Part shown: positions 11,405-23,203 of the stretch, in pieces | How the letters are laid out: each line of letters starts with the position of its first letter | Numbering within the stretch: position 1 is the stretch's first letter | NCBI RefSeq assembly: GCF_000182565.1 | Contig: NW_015971544.1 | Location: 918,848 to 982,847 of the forward strand | Direction: 5' to 3' | Length of the DNA: 64,000 bases | DNA from: Spizellomyces punctatus DAOM BR117 | Taxonomy: Eukaryota > Chytridiomycota > Chytridiomycetes > Spizellomycetales > Spizellomycetaceae | Translations under genes and position numbers: made by a program | Notes under the pieces: generated by a model | Databases searched by the model: none | The model's input: the letters and a program-made list of their open reading frames with translations, nothing else | Told to the model about the DNA's origin: nothing

Positions 11405-14400
11405 TCATGACTGACATTCGGTACGATCAGGTAGCCGATTTGTATATAACCATTTGCCCAACATCCGATCGAGATCTCGAGCTTTCACAGGTTTGCCCAA
11501 ATGATCGGACATACCGCATTCCAGGCATCTGGCCTTATCCGATTCTAGCACATTGGCGCTCATTGCTACTATAGGAATGCGGGATATTTCAAAGTTTTCG
11601 GATGCTCGTATGCAACGCGTTGCTTCAAAACCATCCATTCCTGAACAAAGTTGGGGGTTACAGGTTGTTCGGACACCACCGACGTATCCGAAGCATACCA
11701 GGCATTTGACAATCCATTAAAATCAAGTCGAACTTTTCTGAACCTCGGAGAGCCCTCAAGACCGCATGGCCATCCTCAACCATGGTGAACTAAACAAAGT
11801 TAGGTGTTGACTTGGTTTAGAGTGCTGTGTGAAAGGAGCGCAATTACAAGCAGCACCACTGACCTTGATATTCAGTTTTTGGAGTAGCTTCGATGCTATC
11901 ACTTGATTGATTGGATTATCTTCTGCGACAAGAACTTGCTTATCGGTAAAACTTCGTTGCGGATTGAATGGTACTTGGCTCACTCTGCGAAAAAACAGAA
12001 AAAAAAAGGTAAATGATGAGACTGACAAAAGTAAGGCAGAGATCATGATCCCACATACGGTAGTAGATGTTCACTCTGAACCGTGGCTGTGGGGAGTGGA
12101 AGAACAAAGGAGAACGTGGACCCTTCTCCCTCTGTACTCGAGACTGAGATCGTGCCACCCATGAGCTGAACTAAGCCTTTTGATATCGACAGGCCCAAGC
12201 CTGTTCCACCAAACCTCCGCGCTGTTGACGACTCTGCTTGAGAGAACGGCTGAAATAGTCTCTCCAGTACATCAGGCGACATCCCAATTCCCGTGTCCTC
12301 AACATCAAAGCGATATTGCTGTACGTGTTCACTACTGCTGTCTACTTCTGACAGCCGCACAGATATTCGTCCTTTGACAGGCGTGAATTTGATCGCATTG
12401 CTGTTGAGCCAATTCCAAGTCACTCACAGCAAGCACGGGAGTCAACGGGGCTGTTTGCATTACCTCATCAAATTGATCAACACTTGCCGAATCCTTGAGG
12501 CGTCACCTACAACATTTCCGAATGCTTGTAGCTGAATAATGGTATCCAGCTGAATATCCTTTTTCATAGCTGACAGGGACAGAATCTTTATGACATCCGT
12601 AACCAGATTCGCGACATTGAATGAAACTGGGTCCATCTCGAGTTTTCCAGCCTCCACTTTTGAAAAATCCAAAATATCGTTGATGACAGTTAGAAGACAT
12701 TCCGCCGATAGGCGAATATTTGAAGCGTACTCTTGCTGCGTGATGTTTAGATCGGATTCGAGAAGTAGGTCAGTCATGCCGATCACCCCAGATATAGGAG
12801 TCCTGTCAAATCAGTGTGAAGTTAGTGGACATTCCAATTCTGAATGTTTTGTGATCCGAACCTGAGCTCATGGCTTTGTATGGAAGGAAAGAACCACATA
12901 TTAACGATAAGGATCGCTGTAACCGCGAGTATCAGCAAGGTCATACCTCATCGTCGCTAAGAATTGTGACTTCAGCTTTGAAGCCTCCTGTGCCGCATTC
13001 TCCCTTGCAACCAAAGCATTGCGCTCCGTCAAACTTTTCTCCAAAGTTTTCTCTGCGGTCAGCCGCTCTGTGATATCTGTGCAGATTCCAATGACTCTAG
13101 TTTCTTCCCCTGGTGAAGATATATGGCTAAAATGGGTCTCGAACGAATGCCGCCCGACTTCAATGATATGAGTAAGACTTTCACCAGCGAAGGCACGTCT
13201 CACGCAATCATCTAAAGTCGGAACACTCCCAAAGAGGGTGTGGTAATGCTTATGCAGAACCTCTGGAGCTGACGTCCGCAATACCTGCAGTCCCTTCCCG
13301 TCGCACACTGTGATAATTCCTGATGAGGAGATGCACCATATGAACACTCCTAAGAGGCGGTTCAATGTGAGTGGCACTGCAGCAGAATTAAGTCCGTTTG
13401 AATTACATTTCACCTGGAAGGTTGCTGATGACATCTCGTAATCGTTGTTCCTGTTAATGCTAGTGAGTAACAGATTTACGTGCAAACGAACATACGCAGA
13501 GAGTGTTCCTACCGCTTCTTCCGCTTGTCGACGGAGTCGTATTTGTTCTGTAAGGTCAACCGCAAATGCCACAAATTGATCATTACATTCATCAAGTGGC
13601 GAAAGACCGATCAGCGTTGGTATTATAACGCCATCGGGTCGTTTCAATTGGTGTTCGAAGGTTCGTTTCGTCTGCGCTTTCATTGCAAGGGCTTCGGCCA
13701 GAATCTTGTCATCCACACTCAAGCGCAGTACATTTGGTTGCTCTTCTTTGGTCGGAAGTCCAGCATCGGACACGTCCCTGGGCTGTAAGCCCAACATCTC
13801 CAAGTATGCTTCGTTAACGTCAAGGCATTCCCCACTCGTACTGAATGTCATGACCCCAATGGGGCTCGACTGTATGAGACGCTTGGCACGCCTTTCGCTT
13901 GCAGCCAAGGCTTGCTGAGCCAACTTTGTCGATGTAATGTCTGTACTAACCCCAACACATCCAGCAATTGTGCCTTTGTCATCCCGAAGGGGTGCCCAGC
14001 TATTGTAGAAAAAAAGGTCCATGACTGTCGTTTCTTCGCATATCTTTTCACCATGGTAAATGACCCTTTCTATGAGTTCCAATACTTTTGGATAGTCTTT
14101 GTAAACTTCCCACACTGACTGTCCAACGATTTCTCCCGGGCGAAGCCCAAGTGCTTGTAGGCCCTGACCATCAGAGAAGGTGAAATACCCCTGTGCATCC
14201 ACTGCCCACACGATAACCATGGAATTCGATATGTATCTTTGAAGCTGCTCGTGAACTTCTTTTGCAATACGGAGGCTCTCTTTCTGCGCATGGATGTCTG
14301 TAAGTGTTCCGAACCATTTCTCTACCTGCCCAGTGTGATGGTTGATCACCGGAATACTCCGGCTCAGGTGCCAGCGCCATTGCCCTTCTTTGCTTTTCAG

Positions 14401-15752
14401 CCTCACCTCCGCTTCAAAACGTGTGCGAGTCTTCAAGCTTTCATTCCACGCGTTCCAAGACCACTTCATATCTGCTGGATGCGCGATATGACTCCAACCC
14501 CCCTTCTCCATCACTTCTTCTAGCGAAACGCCAGTGTTGGTCGACCAAGCACCGTTGGCAAATAGACAGCGACCTTCAGCGTCAGATACATATATGAGTT
14601 GCGGCAAAGCCTCGGCAAGCTGAAGGAAATCCGCATTATTTTCTTGCATATAACGGAATTTTTGGCGCCCTTCTTCGAGTAGAATGATTTCTGCATGAAT
14701 GCAAGAATGAAATTCTATTCTGGATCAAGGAACAAACTTTGCCAAGTACTTACCCGTCACATTATGAACTATCATTGTTGCTCCAATTGTATCTCCGCTT
14801 GAATCGACGTTAGGGGCCGCAACTAGCCAAAGATGCTTTCCAGCAATTGTCATCTTATAATCTCTAACGGTTTCACCATGTAATGCTCGGGCGAGGGGAA
14901 ATCCGGCAAGAGTCGGGCAAGGTTGGGCACCAACGGCTGCGAAGCTCTGCACTCTGTGGGGGTAACAATGGTGGCAACAGTACGCAGGTGCCCATCTTCG
15001 GATTGCCCCAACTATATGTAAACGGACACTTACAGCTGTTCTAGTGAGGACGGTACCATTGTCGTTTCAGATATGCCACATAGTTCTTCTGTTTCTTTAC
15101 TCATATATATGATTCCGTCCAAGTCACACGTCATCGCAGTTCTATTAAGTTCGGGTGGAAGTGCCGAGGCGAAGTAAGGGTTCGCCCGATCTATCCTCTC
15201 AGGACTCGGATTCATATCACCGGGCACTGTTGATTGATCATGCGTACAGGACTCATTCGATATCAAAGGGCGAACCACCGCGTCAACCGGCGCTTCTTTG
15301 GTCTCCACGGCGGACCCGTCTCCGATTATGTCTTCCCGTAAGCCGGCCAGTTGCCGTGACAGCTTTCCAATAGATATATATCCACTCAAGAGCAAGCCAA
15401 CATGTTGAACGAAATGTGTTGCACGCGCGAGGTTTCGGCGACCCGGCCGAAACGCTTGTATGATCACCGTCCCCTCGACATCCGGTTGTACAAGTGCTAA
15501 AGTCGATGATAGCGGAAGAGCAGCTTGCCGCTTACGATCGCGTCCGTGTGCAAGCTGTCGAACGGTTCGCTTAGCCTCCGCTACAATCTCTCTCTGGCAG
15601 CCAAAGGTTTTCAACCGAACCGTTACAAGACTAGCTGTGGCTAAAAATCGAACGTGTTTGGCGAGCGTATCGGCTGTGTCCTGCAAGACCTGAGTGCATC
15701 TCGACGGGTCAAATGGCCGTGAGAAAAGGAAGTCTGCTACCGTGCTGGCCAT
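11405..15752 (-). CDS. multi-PAS hybrid sensor histidine kinase with receiver domain
   Basis: Starts at the ATG at 15,752 (MASTVADFLFSRPFDP) and ends at 11,405 after RTECQS. An N-terminal region of about 240 aa (possibly GAF-like, not certain) is followed by a series of PAS/PAC units between about 14,950 and 13,080 (PQLIYVSDAEG, GTLTDIHAQ, GVSTDITSTK, IGICTDITERL). Next come HisKA (FLATMSHELRTP), HATPase_c (NAIKFTP N-box, DTGIGMS, GGTGLGLSI) and a receiver domain (VLVAEDNPIN, phospho-acceptor D in LILMDCQMP, SAN, and the K of GKPVK). All catalytic residues are visible. The phospho-acceptor His is encoded on a 12-nt exon at 12,862-12,873. It would feed a phosphorelay through an HPt protein; the PAS modules suggest a light, redox or metabolite input. 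Many introns; junctions partly inferred. Confidence 0.85.
12862..12873 (-). other. 12-nt micro-exon carrying the H-box histidine
   Basis: Reading the minus strand, the exon ending ...GCAACGATGAG is followed by an intron with donor GTATGA. Then come the 12 bases CCATGAGCTCAG, and a second intron (donor GTTCGG, CACTAAC branch-like, TTGACAG acceptor). Splicing them yields M-S-H-E-L-R-T-P in frame, the invariant H-box. Without this micro-exon the kinase loses its phospho-acceptor. Confidence 0.7.
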
Positions 15753-16091
15753 AAACTCTCACCGTGTCCACTCTGGTAAAAGTAGACTTATCAGCAAAAG
15801 CATGTCCCAACCCCCTATGTATTTTCCAAAGGCGAGCCCAACAAATCCAAAGGTTCCGGGAGTTGCTTACCAATGCACTGGTCACGAGATGCTCCAACGC
15901 CACGGGTCCGTTCATTGCACCAGCAGAGTGGAATAAGCTGTAGAACTGCAGTTGCCAGGTGATTGGGAATAACAATGACAGTTTGAACAAACGGACTTGA
16001 ACACTAGGATTTTTAACAAAGATCTGGAGATGATGGCTCCTGGGTGATAAACATGTACTGACATAAATACAAAATACATAAAACATTAGAT
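15753..16091. other. intergenic region
   Basis: 340 bp upstream of the histidine kinase and downstream of the hydrolase gene (both minus strand). Presumably promoter of the former and terminator of the latter. No gene seen. Confidence 0.5.
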
Positions 16092-17732
16092 TTACGAGGA
16101 CTCGACTGGAATTTGGGGAAGGTCTTTGGCTTCAAGTTTATCTACGGGTTCTTCCACAGTGGAAGGTACAACTTTTGATTCGTTTATTTCTTTTGCTGGG
16201 ACGGCGGGAACAGCGTCGGCGGTAGCCTCAACATCAGCGGCTGGCTTTTTCGTAGCATCCGCATCGACGTCTGGGGATTTCGTATCAACATCTGTACTCA
16301 CAGGTGTAACTACAGTTTCCTGTGTGACGACTTCAACAGTGGCAGGGAGAGCTCCTGCGGGTGTTTTTGCGGGCAGAGGCGGAGTAGCTGTGGATCGAGC
16401 AAGAATCCATTCAGCATAGTCTGTCGCGATCTGATCACGCAACTCCGATTCAAAATGAACTATCAAGAGTAGAAATATGTCAATTACGTATGAGATGACA
16501 AGACGACACAGATGAATAGCTTACGTTCATGGCGTGCATTATCGAAGAATTTGACAGTTTTATCGTCTGCAATAGAGTTTTTGATGAACAGCTCGCTAGC
16601 TTCGCAGCTAGTCAACTTATCAGTCCGCGAGTGATACAGCAATAGCGGATGGCTAAAGGTGGATGCCGTGTCCTCCACTTTCCTCCCATAAGTAATAAAG
16701 TCACGGAGTAGACGTATGGTCATAAAGTTGTGGTTATACGGGTCCTTTGAATACTCTTCGTGTAAACTGTGAGGATTGTCAGCACCATTGGGCAAAGCGC
16801 ATGGTCTTGGGGAAAAGGTGTTACCTGGGGTCCAAGATGTTATTCAATTCCATCGCGCCAGAAGGTGCTTGATATCGTGGAAAGAATGAGGTACCCAGAG
16901 TGCTAATCGTACTAGAGACAAGAGATGGGAAGGATCTGGCCGTTCGAATGCAAGGGGCTGTTGACCATCAATCAGTCGCGGGAAAAAACGGAATTGAAGA
17001 TGATCGCCCTACCTTGGACAACAATCCCTCTAAAATTTGGAATGCGTTGAGCGTGTAAATTGACCAAAGAGAGAGAAATCAAGCCACCCATGCTATGTCC
17101 AAACTACGGATGGTTGGGTTAATTCTTAGCGACCGAAATCGACGGGAATACGACTCACTTACAACAAATGTTGGAACTTCTCCTTTCTTGGGCAGTCCAC
17201 CAATATCCATTTCGTTCAGCTGGAGCAGGTCTTCAAAGGTATTTTTAAACGTGCCCATGTATCCTTGCAGGGATCCTCTTTCCAAATTTTTAAAGTGTGT
17301 CCTTCCATGTCCTCTTCAGAATTGCAAAAATATGAGACCTTTGTCATTAATGGTTCAGACCTGACAGCGCGCACCTTTGGTCAATTCCACGAACCGCAAT
17401 GCCCTTTGAAGCAAAAAAAGAGAAGAGTGGGTCGTATCGATTGATGTGTTCACCGAAGCCATGGACGGCGATGACATTGGCGACGACAGTGGTTTCAGGC
17501 TGAACAAAGTGACAAAGAAAAAGTGACGCAAGCTGAGAAATGCATGGTTCAAGTAAGTGCAGACATTATTCAGCGGCAGTCTCACCTTCCAGGCTTTCCA
17601 ATATATTTCCCATCCATCACGAGCTGTAAACCAGTTTCCACCACGCAAATCGGTGAGGTCAGGCAAGTCCTTCTTTCCAAGCGTAAGGTTCGCAGGACGC
17701 TCGCTAGTTGACTTTCGAGGAAGCGTCGACAT
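16092..17732 (-). CDS. alpha/beta hydrolase, monoacylglycerol lipase-like
   Basis: Multi-exon. The chosen start is the ATG at 17,732 (MSTLPRKSTSERPANLTLGK); an upstream in-frame ATG at 17,837 lies in hydrophobic, less convincing sequence. Landmarks: NWFTARDGWEIYWKAWK, then after an intron VHGFGEHINRYD (oxyanion region), GIDQRGHGRTHF, the nucleophile elbow GHSMGG at about 17,090, the acid region SHPLLLYHSRTDKLTS and the His region NARHER. These are the Hydrolase_4/MGL fold elements, so the Ser-Asp-His triad seems complete. The final exon adds about 100 residues of Ala/Val/Thr/Pro-rich low-complexity tail, unusual for yeast Yju3-type enzymes. Predicted role: hydrolysis of monoacylglycerols or lysophospholipids. 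Family call good, substrate inferred. Confidence 0.8.
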
Positions 17733-18409
17733 GTTTTGACGACGAGAATGCCAGTGGAAATGCGACAGAGAATCCGATAGATAAAAGTGTCTATGATCGA
17801 AAAGTGTGATGAACCATCTAAAAAGAGTAAAGGGCACGCCTTTTGGATAGACTTGGGGATATGTTTGAAATGTTTGTGCTATTCTTGAAATAAAGTCAAA
17901 ATGTCATACGGGGAATACAAAAACCGCTTTTCTCTTTTGGATAAGTGTTACTCGGCTATCGAGATCTTCCAAGTTTCCTACTGATAGTAAACAGACTGAG
18001 CGCCAATGGCCCAGAGTGGTACTAAAATTATTTACCCATTGGGGCGACCCGCAGCTGGGCACGCGCTGGCTGAGACGACGTTTCCTATTCCATTCGCTCG
18101 CTTCAAAGCCGCGACTTGCACCCAATCCCATGCAGTTCCCATGTGACAACCCACAAAGGGCATTGTCTTTATTTAACACTTGCTTTTTGGATACGCGGTG
18201 TCCCGAAAGACGAAATCAGGATATGTGGATGGACGTCGACCGAAATATCGGTACGATACAAACAGCTCAGAGACACGCACACATACATGATCAACTTTCG
18301 AGTAAAAAATCATTATAGATGCTATCTATCATTCTGGAAAAGCATTAAACAACTATATGATACCTGTGGGCTTGCTTCAGATCTCCAATCAAAATCTTAC
18401 AACTACTCC
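17733..18409. other. intergenic region, no gene seen
   Basis: About 680 bp between two minus-strand genes. Contains 5' flank of the hydrolase and 3' flank of D-lactate dehydrogenase. Overlapping small open frames on both strands carry nothing recognisable. Confidence 0.45.
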
Positions 18410-20039
18410 TCAAAGTCTGCCTAATAGAATTTCGCGTGGCTCCAAAGAAAACACTTTACCTGGGTTTAAAATGCCATTTGGGTCCAAGGATTTTTTCATC
18501 TTCCTCATGACTTCTACTGCCTGTGCACCAACCTCTAACGGTAGCAGCCCGATTTTGCCTGTACCAATTCCATGCTCGCCTGTGCAAGTTCCATCCATTT
18601 CTATCGCCATCCGAGCGTTTCGCTCCCGAAAGGCTTCCGCTGCCCGGACCTCCTCCGGATCATCGGGATCAATCACAAGTAGCACATGAAAATTGCCATC
18701 ACCGACATGTGCTAGAATAGTGGCATGCAACTTCGCCGCTGCTAAATCCTTACGGGTATTATGCAAGGCTTCGCGGATGCGAGAGATTGGAACGGCTACA
18801 TCTGTGGTAAGAATTCGAAACTCTTTGTCTTTGTCGGTTCGTAAATGTCGAGCAGCAAAATAAGCTTGCTTGCGTATATTCCACAAACGGTCAGCCTCAG
18901 CTTTGTCCTCGGCAAACTTGAAGCTGCTTGCGCCTAAATTCTGACACAGCGATTTTATCTCTCCAGACTGGTCTTTGAGTGTGGTTTGGGACGAGGTGGC
19001 AAACTCGAAAAGGAGAGTAGTTTCCTCCCGCAACTGTTCATCTATGGGCCGTCCCATGTTGACCGATCTGATGGCAAATGTATCCATCAATTCTAACCGA
19101 TGAAGAAGAATTCCGCTTTGCACAATTTGTTGAACTGCCTGAGCTGCAGCTTCCAGTTCTCCAAACTGACTCATGGCCACGGCCATTACCTTTGGCACTC
19201 TTCTCAATCGCAGGGTTATCTGTGTAATCACACCCAATGTCCCCTCACTTCCAACAAATATACGAGTGAGATCATATCCCGCACTGCTCTTCGTGGCGCG
19301 CCGTCGAGTACGTATCACTGTACCATCCGCCAAAACGACCCGCAACGAAAGAACATTTGCAGACATTGTTCCGTACCTAGTAGCAGCGGCTGAGTATTCC
19401 GGAATAGAATCCGACCTAGGAGAGCACCAACCTCCACGCCAAAGTTCCGGAGCAGTTCGTCCCACACATGCCACCGACGCAGGCAGCCGCGCCCGGATCA
19501 GGCGGGAAGAAAAGGCCCAAAGGTTCCAAGGCATGCTTTAGCTCCATCCAGCCCACTCCCGGTTCCACAACGCAATCTAAATCATCTTCATGGATAGATA
19601 CAATCGTATCCATGCGGGATACATCCAAGACAACACCCCCGGACCGTCCGGGAATGGTAGCCCCTTCCAAAGAAGTCTTGCCTGCGATCGGAATGACGGG
19701 GACTCCATATCTGTAAAAGAGTTCCAGTAAGATTACTTTAAGAACATGCTAAGTATAGGTTCAGATAATGTCAGACGTAACGTACTTGTTACAAGTTTTC
19801 AGTACCATAGCCACATCGTCCTCCCCGTCCGCGTAACAGACGGCATACGGACGGCGGGGGGTGTGGTACGATACATCTTTCGATGCATAAACCAAGTCTC
19901 TCTCTTTTGAGCTGTACTTTTCCGTTCCAAGAAGACGAGTCAAGTCTGCCAGGCAGGATTCTACATTCGGAGATCTCGGCGAGGACATGGTGTCCTGTGC
20001 AGATCCACAAACCAGGGGAATACATGAAGCCGAAGCCAC
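18410..20039 (-). CDS. D-lactate dehydrogenase (cytochrome), FAD-linked
   Basis: Read from about 20,039, with introns at about 19,720-19,800 and 19,380-19,440. N-terminal FAD-binding (PCMH) part: YHTPRRPYAVCYA, PVIPIAGKTSLEGATIP, SRMDTIVSIHEDDLDCVVEPG, FFPPDPGAAACVGGMCGTN. It continues with YGTMSANVLSLRVVLADG and GYDLTRIFVGSEGTLGVIT. C-terminal FAD-oxidase part: ILAHVGDGNFH (catalytic-site His region), GTCTGEHGIGTGK and the closing NPGKVF. This is the Dld1/GlcD pattern, oxidising D-lactate to pyruvate with electrons to cytochrome c in mitochondria. The true start and a mitochondrial presequence are uncertain; an upstream exon before 20,040 is possible. The last residues after NPGKVF may be an intron read-through. 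Confidence 0.85.
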
Positions 20040-20534
20040 GGTCCAAGGTCAGGTATGATCACGTGCATTGCTTGGTAATCTGAGCTCCGACAACGCATCC
20101 CGGAGGGTAGTGCCCACGTTTGCGTTCTGATGCAGCAACGTTTGTCAGCCAAATACTAGACGAGCTTTGCCATCTCGAGCACCAATTAGTATCGTATTGT
20201 TTATTGTTCAATATATATCCCATTTTTAGTGCATGCTCGAGACCATTATGTAAGCAGCGCAAATGTCCGATGGTTCTTGGTCGAAGTCGTCGTTGCATAA
20301 GGATCGAGTAGCTATTTATGGCTCAAATCATGATCCTTACTGGATATCTGCGCCTACCAGTTCAATCGTCTGGAACGTGCCAATTTTACCGATCTGTAAT
20401 GCTCCTATAGACACGGTCACACATATTGCTCTTGCCTCCCTCCACGACATCCATCGAGGTCATGCGAGATCGCCGTTCTCAGATTTTATTTGACACTTTA
20501 CCGATAAAGCGATACACATAGTCCTGCTTTCTCC
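20040..20534. other. divergent promoter region
   Basis: Interval between D-lactate dehydrogenase (-) and the HAL4-type kinase (+), about 495 bp. It may include a 5' exon of the dehydrogenase. No other coding signal supported. Confidence 0.45.
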
Positions 20535-23054
20535 ATGGAGCTTTTAGAATCTGACACCCTTTGGGACCCATTGCTGGCACTCCAAAAGTTTCCGCGCTAC
20601 GATTCCGAATACTCTGCTTCAGGCCGGAGCGATTCGCCTAGTCCGACGCATGTCAGTCCAACATTTTCGCCAAGCTATGAGCCACGAACACCTGTGGACT
20701 GTGTTGGAGTCTTACCGTTGATCTTGCCTCCTGCAACGATGTGTTTGTCTAGATCGTCCGCCGCCCGAGGAGAGGAGCAGGAGGGGCATTTGTTAGCTGA
20801 CGGAGGCACCCGAACGTCATTGGGCACGATTGAAGAGGTGGAGAAGGAAACCGCTAATGGTACAGTTGATACGAATGGCGGAAGCGCTGGAACGTCTGAT
20901 GCGGTGAACATCGGCCAAAATACAGAAATCGAGAGACAAATGCAAAAATTAGATTCCAGCCTGCATGATTCGCATCGCATGCCCCCCGTACCTGAACCGT
21001 CTACCTATATCTTTAGCCCCGCGTTTTCAACAACAGGTAGAAAGCATACCCTCCTCCAACGTCTTTTCCACCGACATGATGCACTCGAGGTGCCAGACGA
21101 AATTGTGGTTGGGCGGACCTCATCGTCTGGGGACTTTCTCACGTTCAATCACCATGGATTGCCAAAACGAGAGGGAGACATGCTCTGCAAGGATGATGTT
21201 GACACCACCCGTAAAGAGGATTCAGATGACGGTGACAAGGATAAAGAAAAAGAACATGAAAAAGAAAAGGAAAAAGATAAAGAGGAAGTTCAAGAATTTA
21301 TCCATCTTCTCCATTATCCGGGTTCCATTCACAGCGATCACGTCCTTCCACCCCCACCACAACGCACGCCAAGTAAAGCAGAGCAACTCATTGGTAAGCT
21401 CTTTCATCTGAAATCTAGTATGGACGAGGACCGCGATAAAGAGCGTGGAAGAGGAAGGGATAGAAACCGAGAGAGCAATCCAACATCCCCACAAGACCAA
21501 AATGGTTTCTTTCTTCCTGTCTCCGTTGACGAGAAGGATATTATTACCAAATCCAGCTCAACATCACCGCCACAAGACCGTACCATTTCCCGAGGCAACA
21601 GCTTTACGCGGGCCCGTCGGTCCAATTCTTCGAGTTCACGTACAGCAGCACCGGTCGGTGATGATGCAAGCTCGACGACGCCCGGTGGTTTATTCAAGGA
21701 TCTGATTTCAACCAGACATCGGCGTGCGACATCAGCGACGTCACCACAACGGGGCAACGTTTCTGATCTTTCCGACAATGAGGCTCCAAATCCAACGTCG
21801 GGAGGAGCAACACCTACACGGCAATCATCCATTAAACTCAGTCGAAGTCAATCCGATGCATCCATGGCAGAAAAGTATGGAAGGGTGGCCAGGAACGAGG
21901 TACTGGGGAAAGGCGCCAATGCAACAGTGAGACTGGTAAGTCACTACTTCACATGGTGTCGTTACGAATGTATTCTAACCGTTTTTTCTGAAATTCGCTT
22001 TAGGCACATAAAACGACAGATTCCCCAAACCAATCGCAGCCTGCTGAAGTACTCTACGCGGTCAAAGAGTTTAGAAAGCGCAGAAAAGATGAAACGCAAC
22101 GAGAGTACATCAAAAAGGTCATAGCCGAGTTCTGCATTAGGTGGGTACCACATCTTTTGATCGTATTGATCGACACCGGCGTGGCTAATGCGACAAGGTG
22201 CTGTAGTTCAAACATGCACCATGAAAACGTGATACAAACGGTTGATCTAATTCAGGACGAGGTAATGGGACAACGGTGTACTTCCATGCGTTCTGTGCGC
22301 TAAAGTTCATTCGCTTCAATCTCACCGTAGCGTGATCGATGGTGCGAAGTGATGGAATACATGCCCGGCGGAGATCTGTATACTCTCTTGTCATCGGGGA
22401 CTCTCACCGACCCCGATGAAATACATTGCTTCTTCAAACAGCTCATGAATGGCGTTGCGTACCTACATTCGGTCGGGGTCGCTCACAGGGACTTGAAGCC
22501 GGAAAATCTGTTGCTGGACGGAGATCTGAGAGTGCTTAAAATCACAGATTTCGGTGGGTAATTCATTCCACACAGAGATATGATGGATCTGCCTTTTTAC
22601 TCAATTCGAATCAAATGTAGGTGTGTCAGAAGTCTTTCGAACGTGCTTTGAAAAAAACCCTCGAAAGGCTACGGGTGTTCACGGTTCAGAACCGTATATT
22701 GCTCCGGAGGAATGGTCATCCGTTCTTTACGACTCCTCGAAAGCCGATATTTGGGCTTGTGGCATTATCTTCTATACGCTACTACACACATCCATTCCCT
22801 GGCGAGTGGCAAAACCTCCAGACCCACATTTCTGCAAATACCAAGCATTCTTAAAAGGGCGGAATAGGCCCAATCACGGATATCCCCCCTTCGATCGCAC
22901 TGCACCCGGACCCCGAACAGCCCTGTACAGAATGTTGGACCCCGATCCTAACGAAAGATGGGCGGTTAACGACGTTCTGGAGGATGAATGGTTCAAGGGA
23001 GTTGAAGCCTGTAAAGAGGGAGTGCCGAAGCATCGACACGGAGCAAAAGACTAG
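20535..23054 (+). CDS. HAL4/NPR-type serine/threonine protein kinase
   Basis: Starts at the ATG at 20,535 ([14 protein letters not shown]). A long disordered N-terminal half (Ser/Pro-rich, with a Lys/Glu run at 21,235-21,290) precedes the kinase domain. Kinase landmarks: glycine loop [10 protein letters not shown], catalytic Lys in [27 protein letters not shown] (split by an intron at about 22,554-22,619) and APEEW. Introns also interrupt the domain near 21,936-22,003, 22,140-22,206 and 22,260-22,330. The order and the [10 protein letters not shown] and HHENVIQT segments match the fungal HAL4/SAT4-NPR1 group, which regulates plasma-membrane transporters, including K+ uptake and nutrient permeases. 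The domain ends with [11 protein letters not shown] and TAG at about 23,052. All catalytic residues present. Confidence 0.85.
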
Positions 23055-23203
23055 GGATGTTATAAGCGTCTCTTTGTACAGTAATTCAATCTATTTACAA
23101 TAGCACAAATCGATGTTCTGCGCATTAATCTAAACCTAGACGTAACCTATAGTCATACATACAGATGACTCGAATACGCATGTCATGAATTTCAGCCCAT
23201 ATG

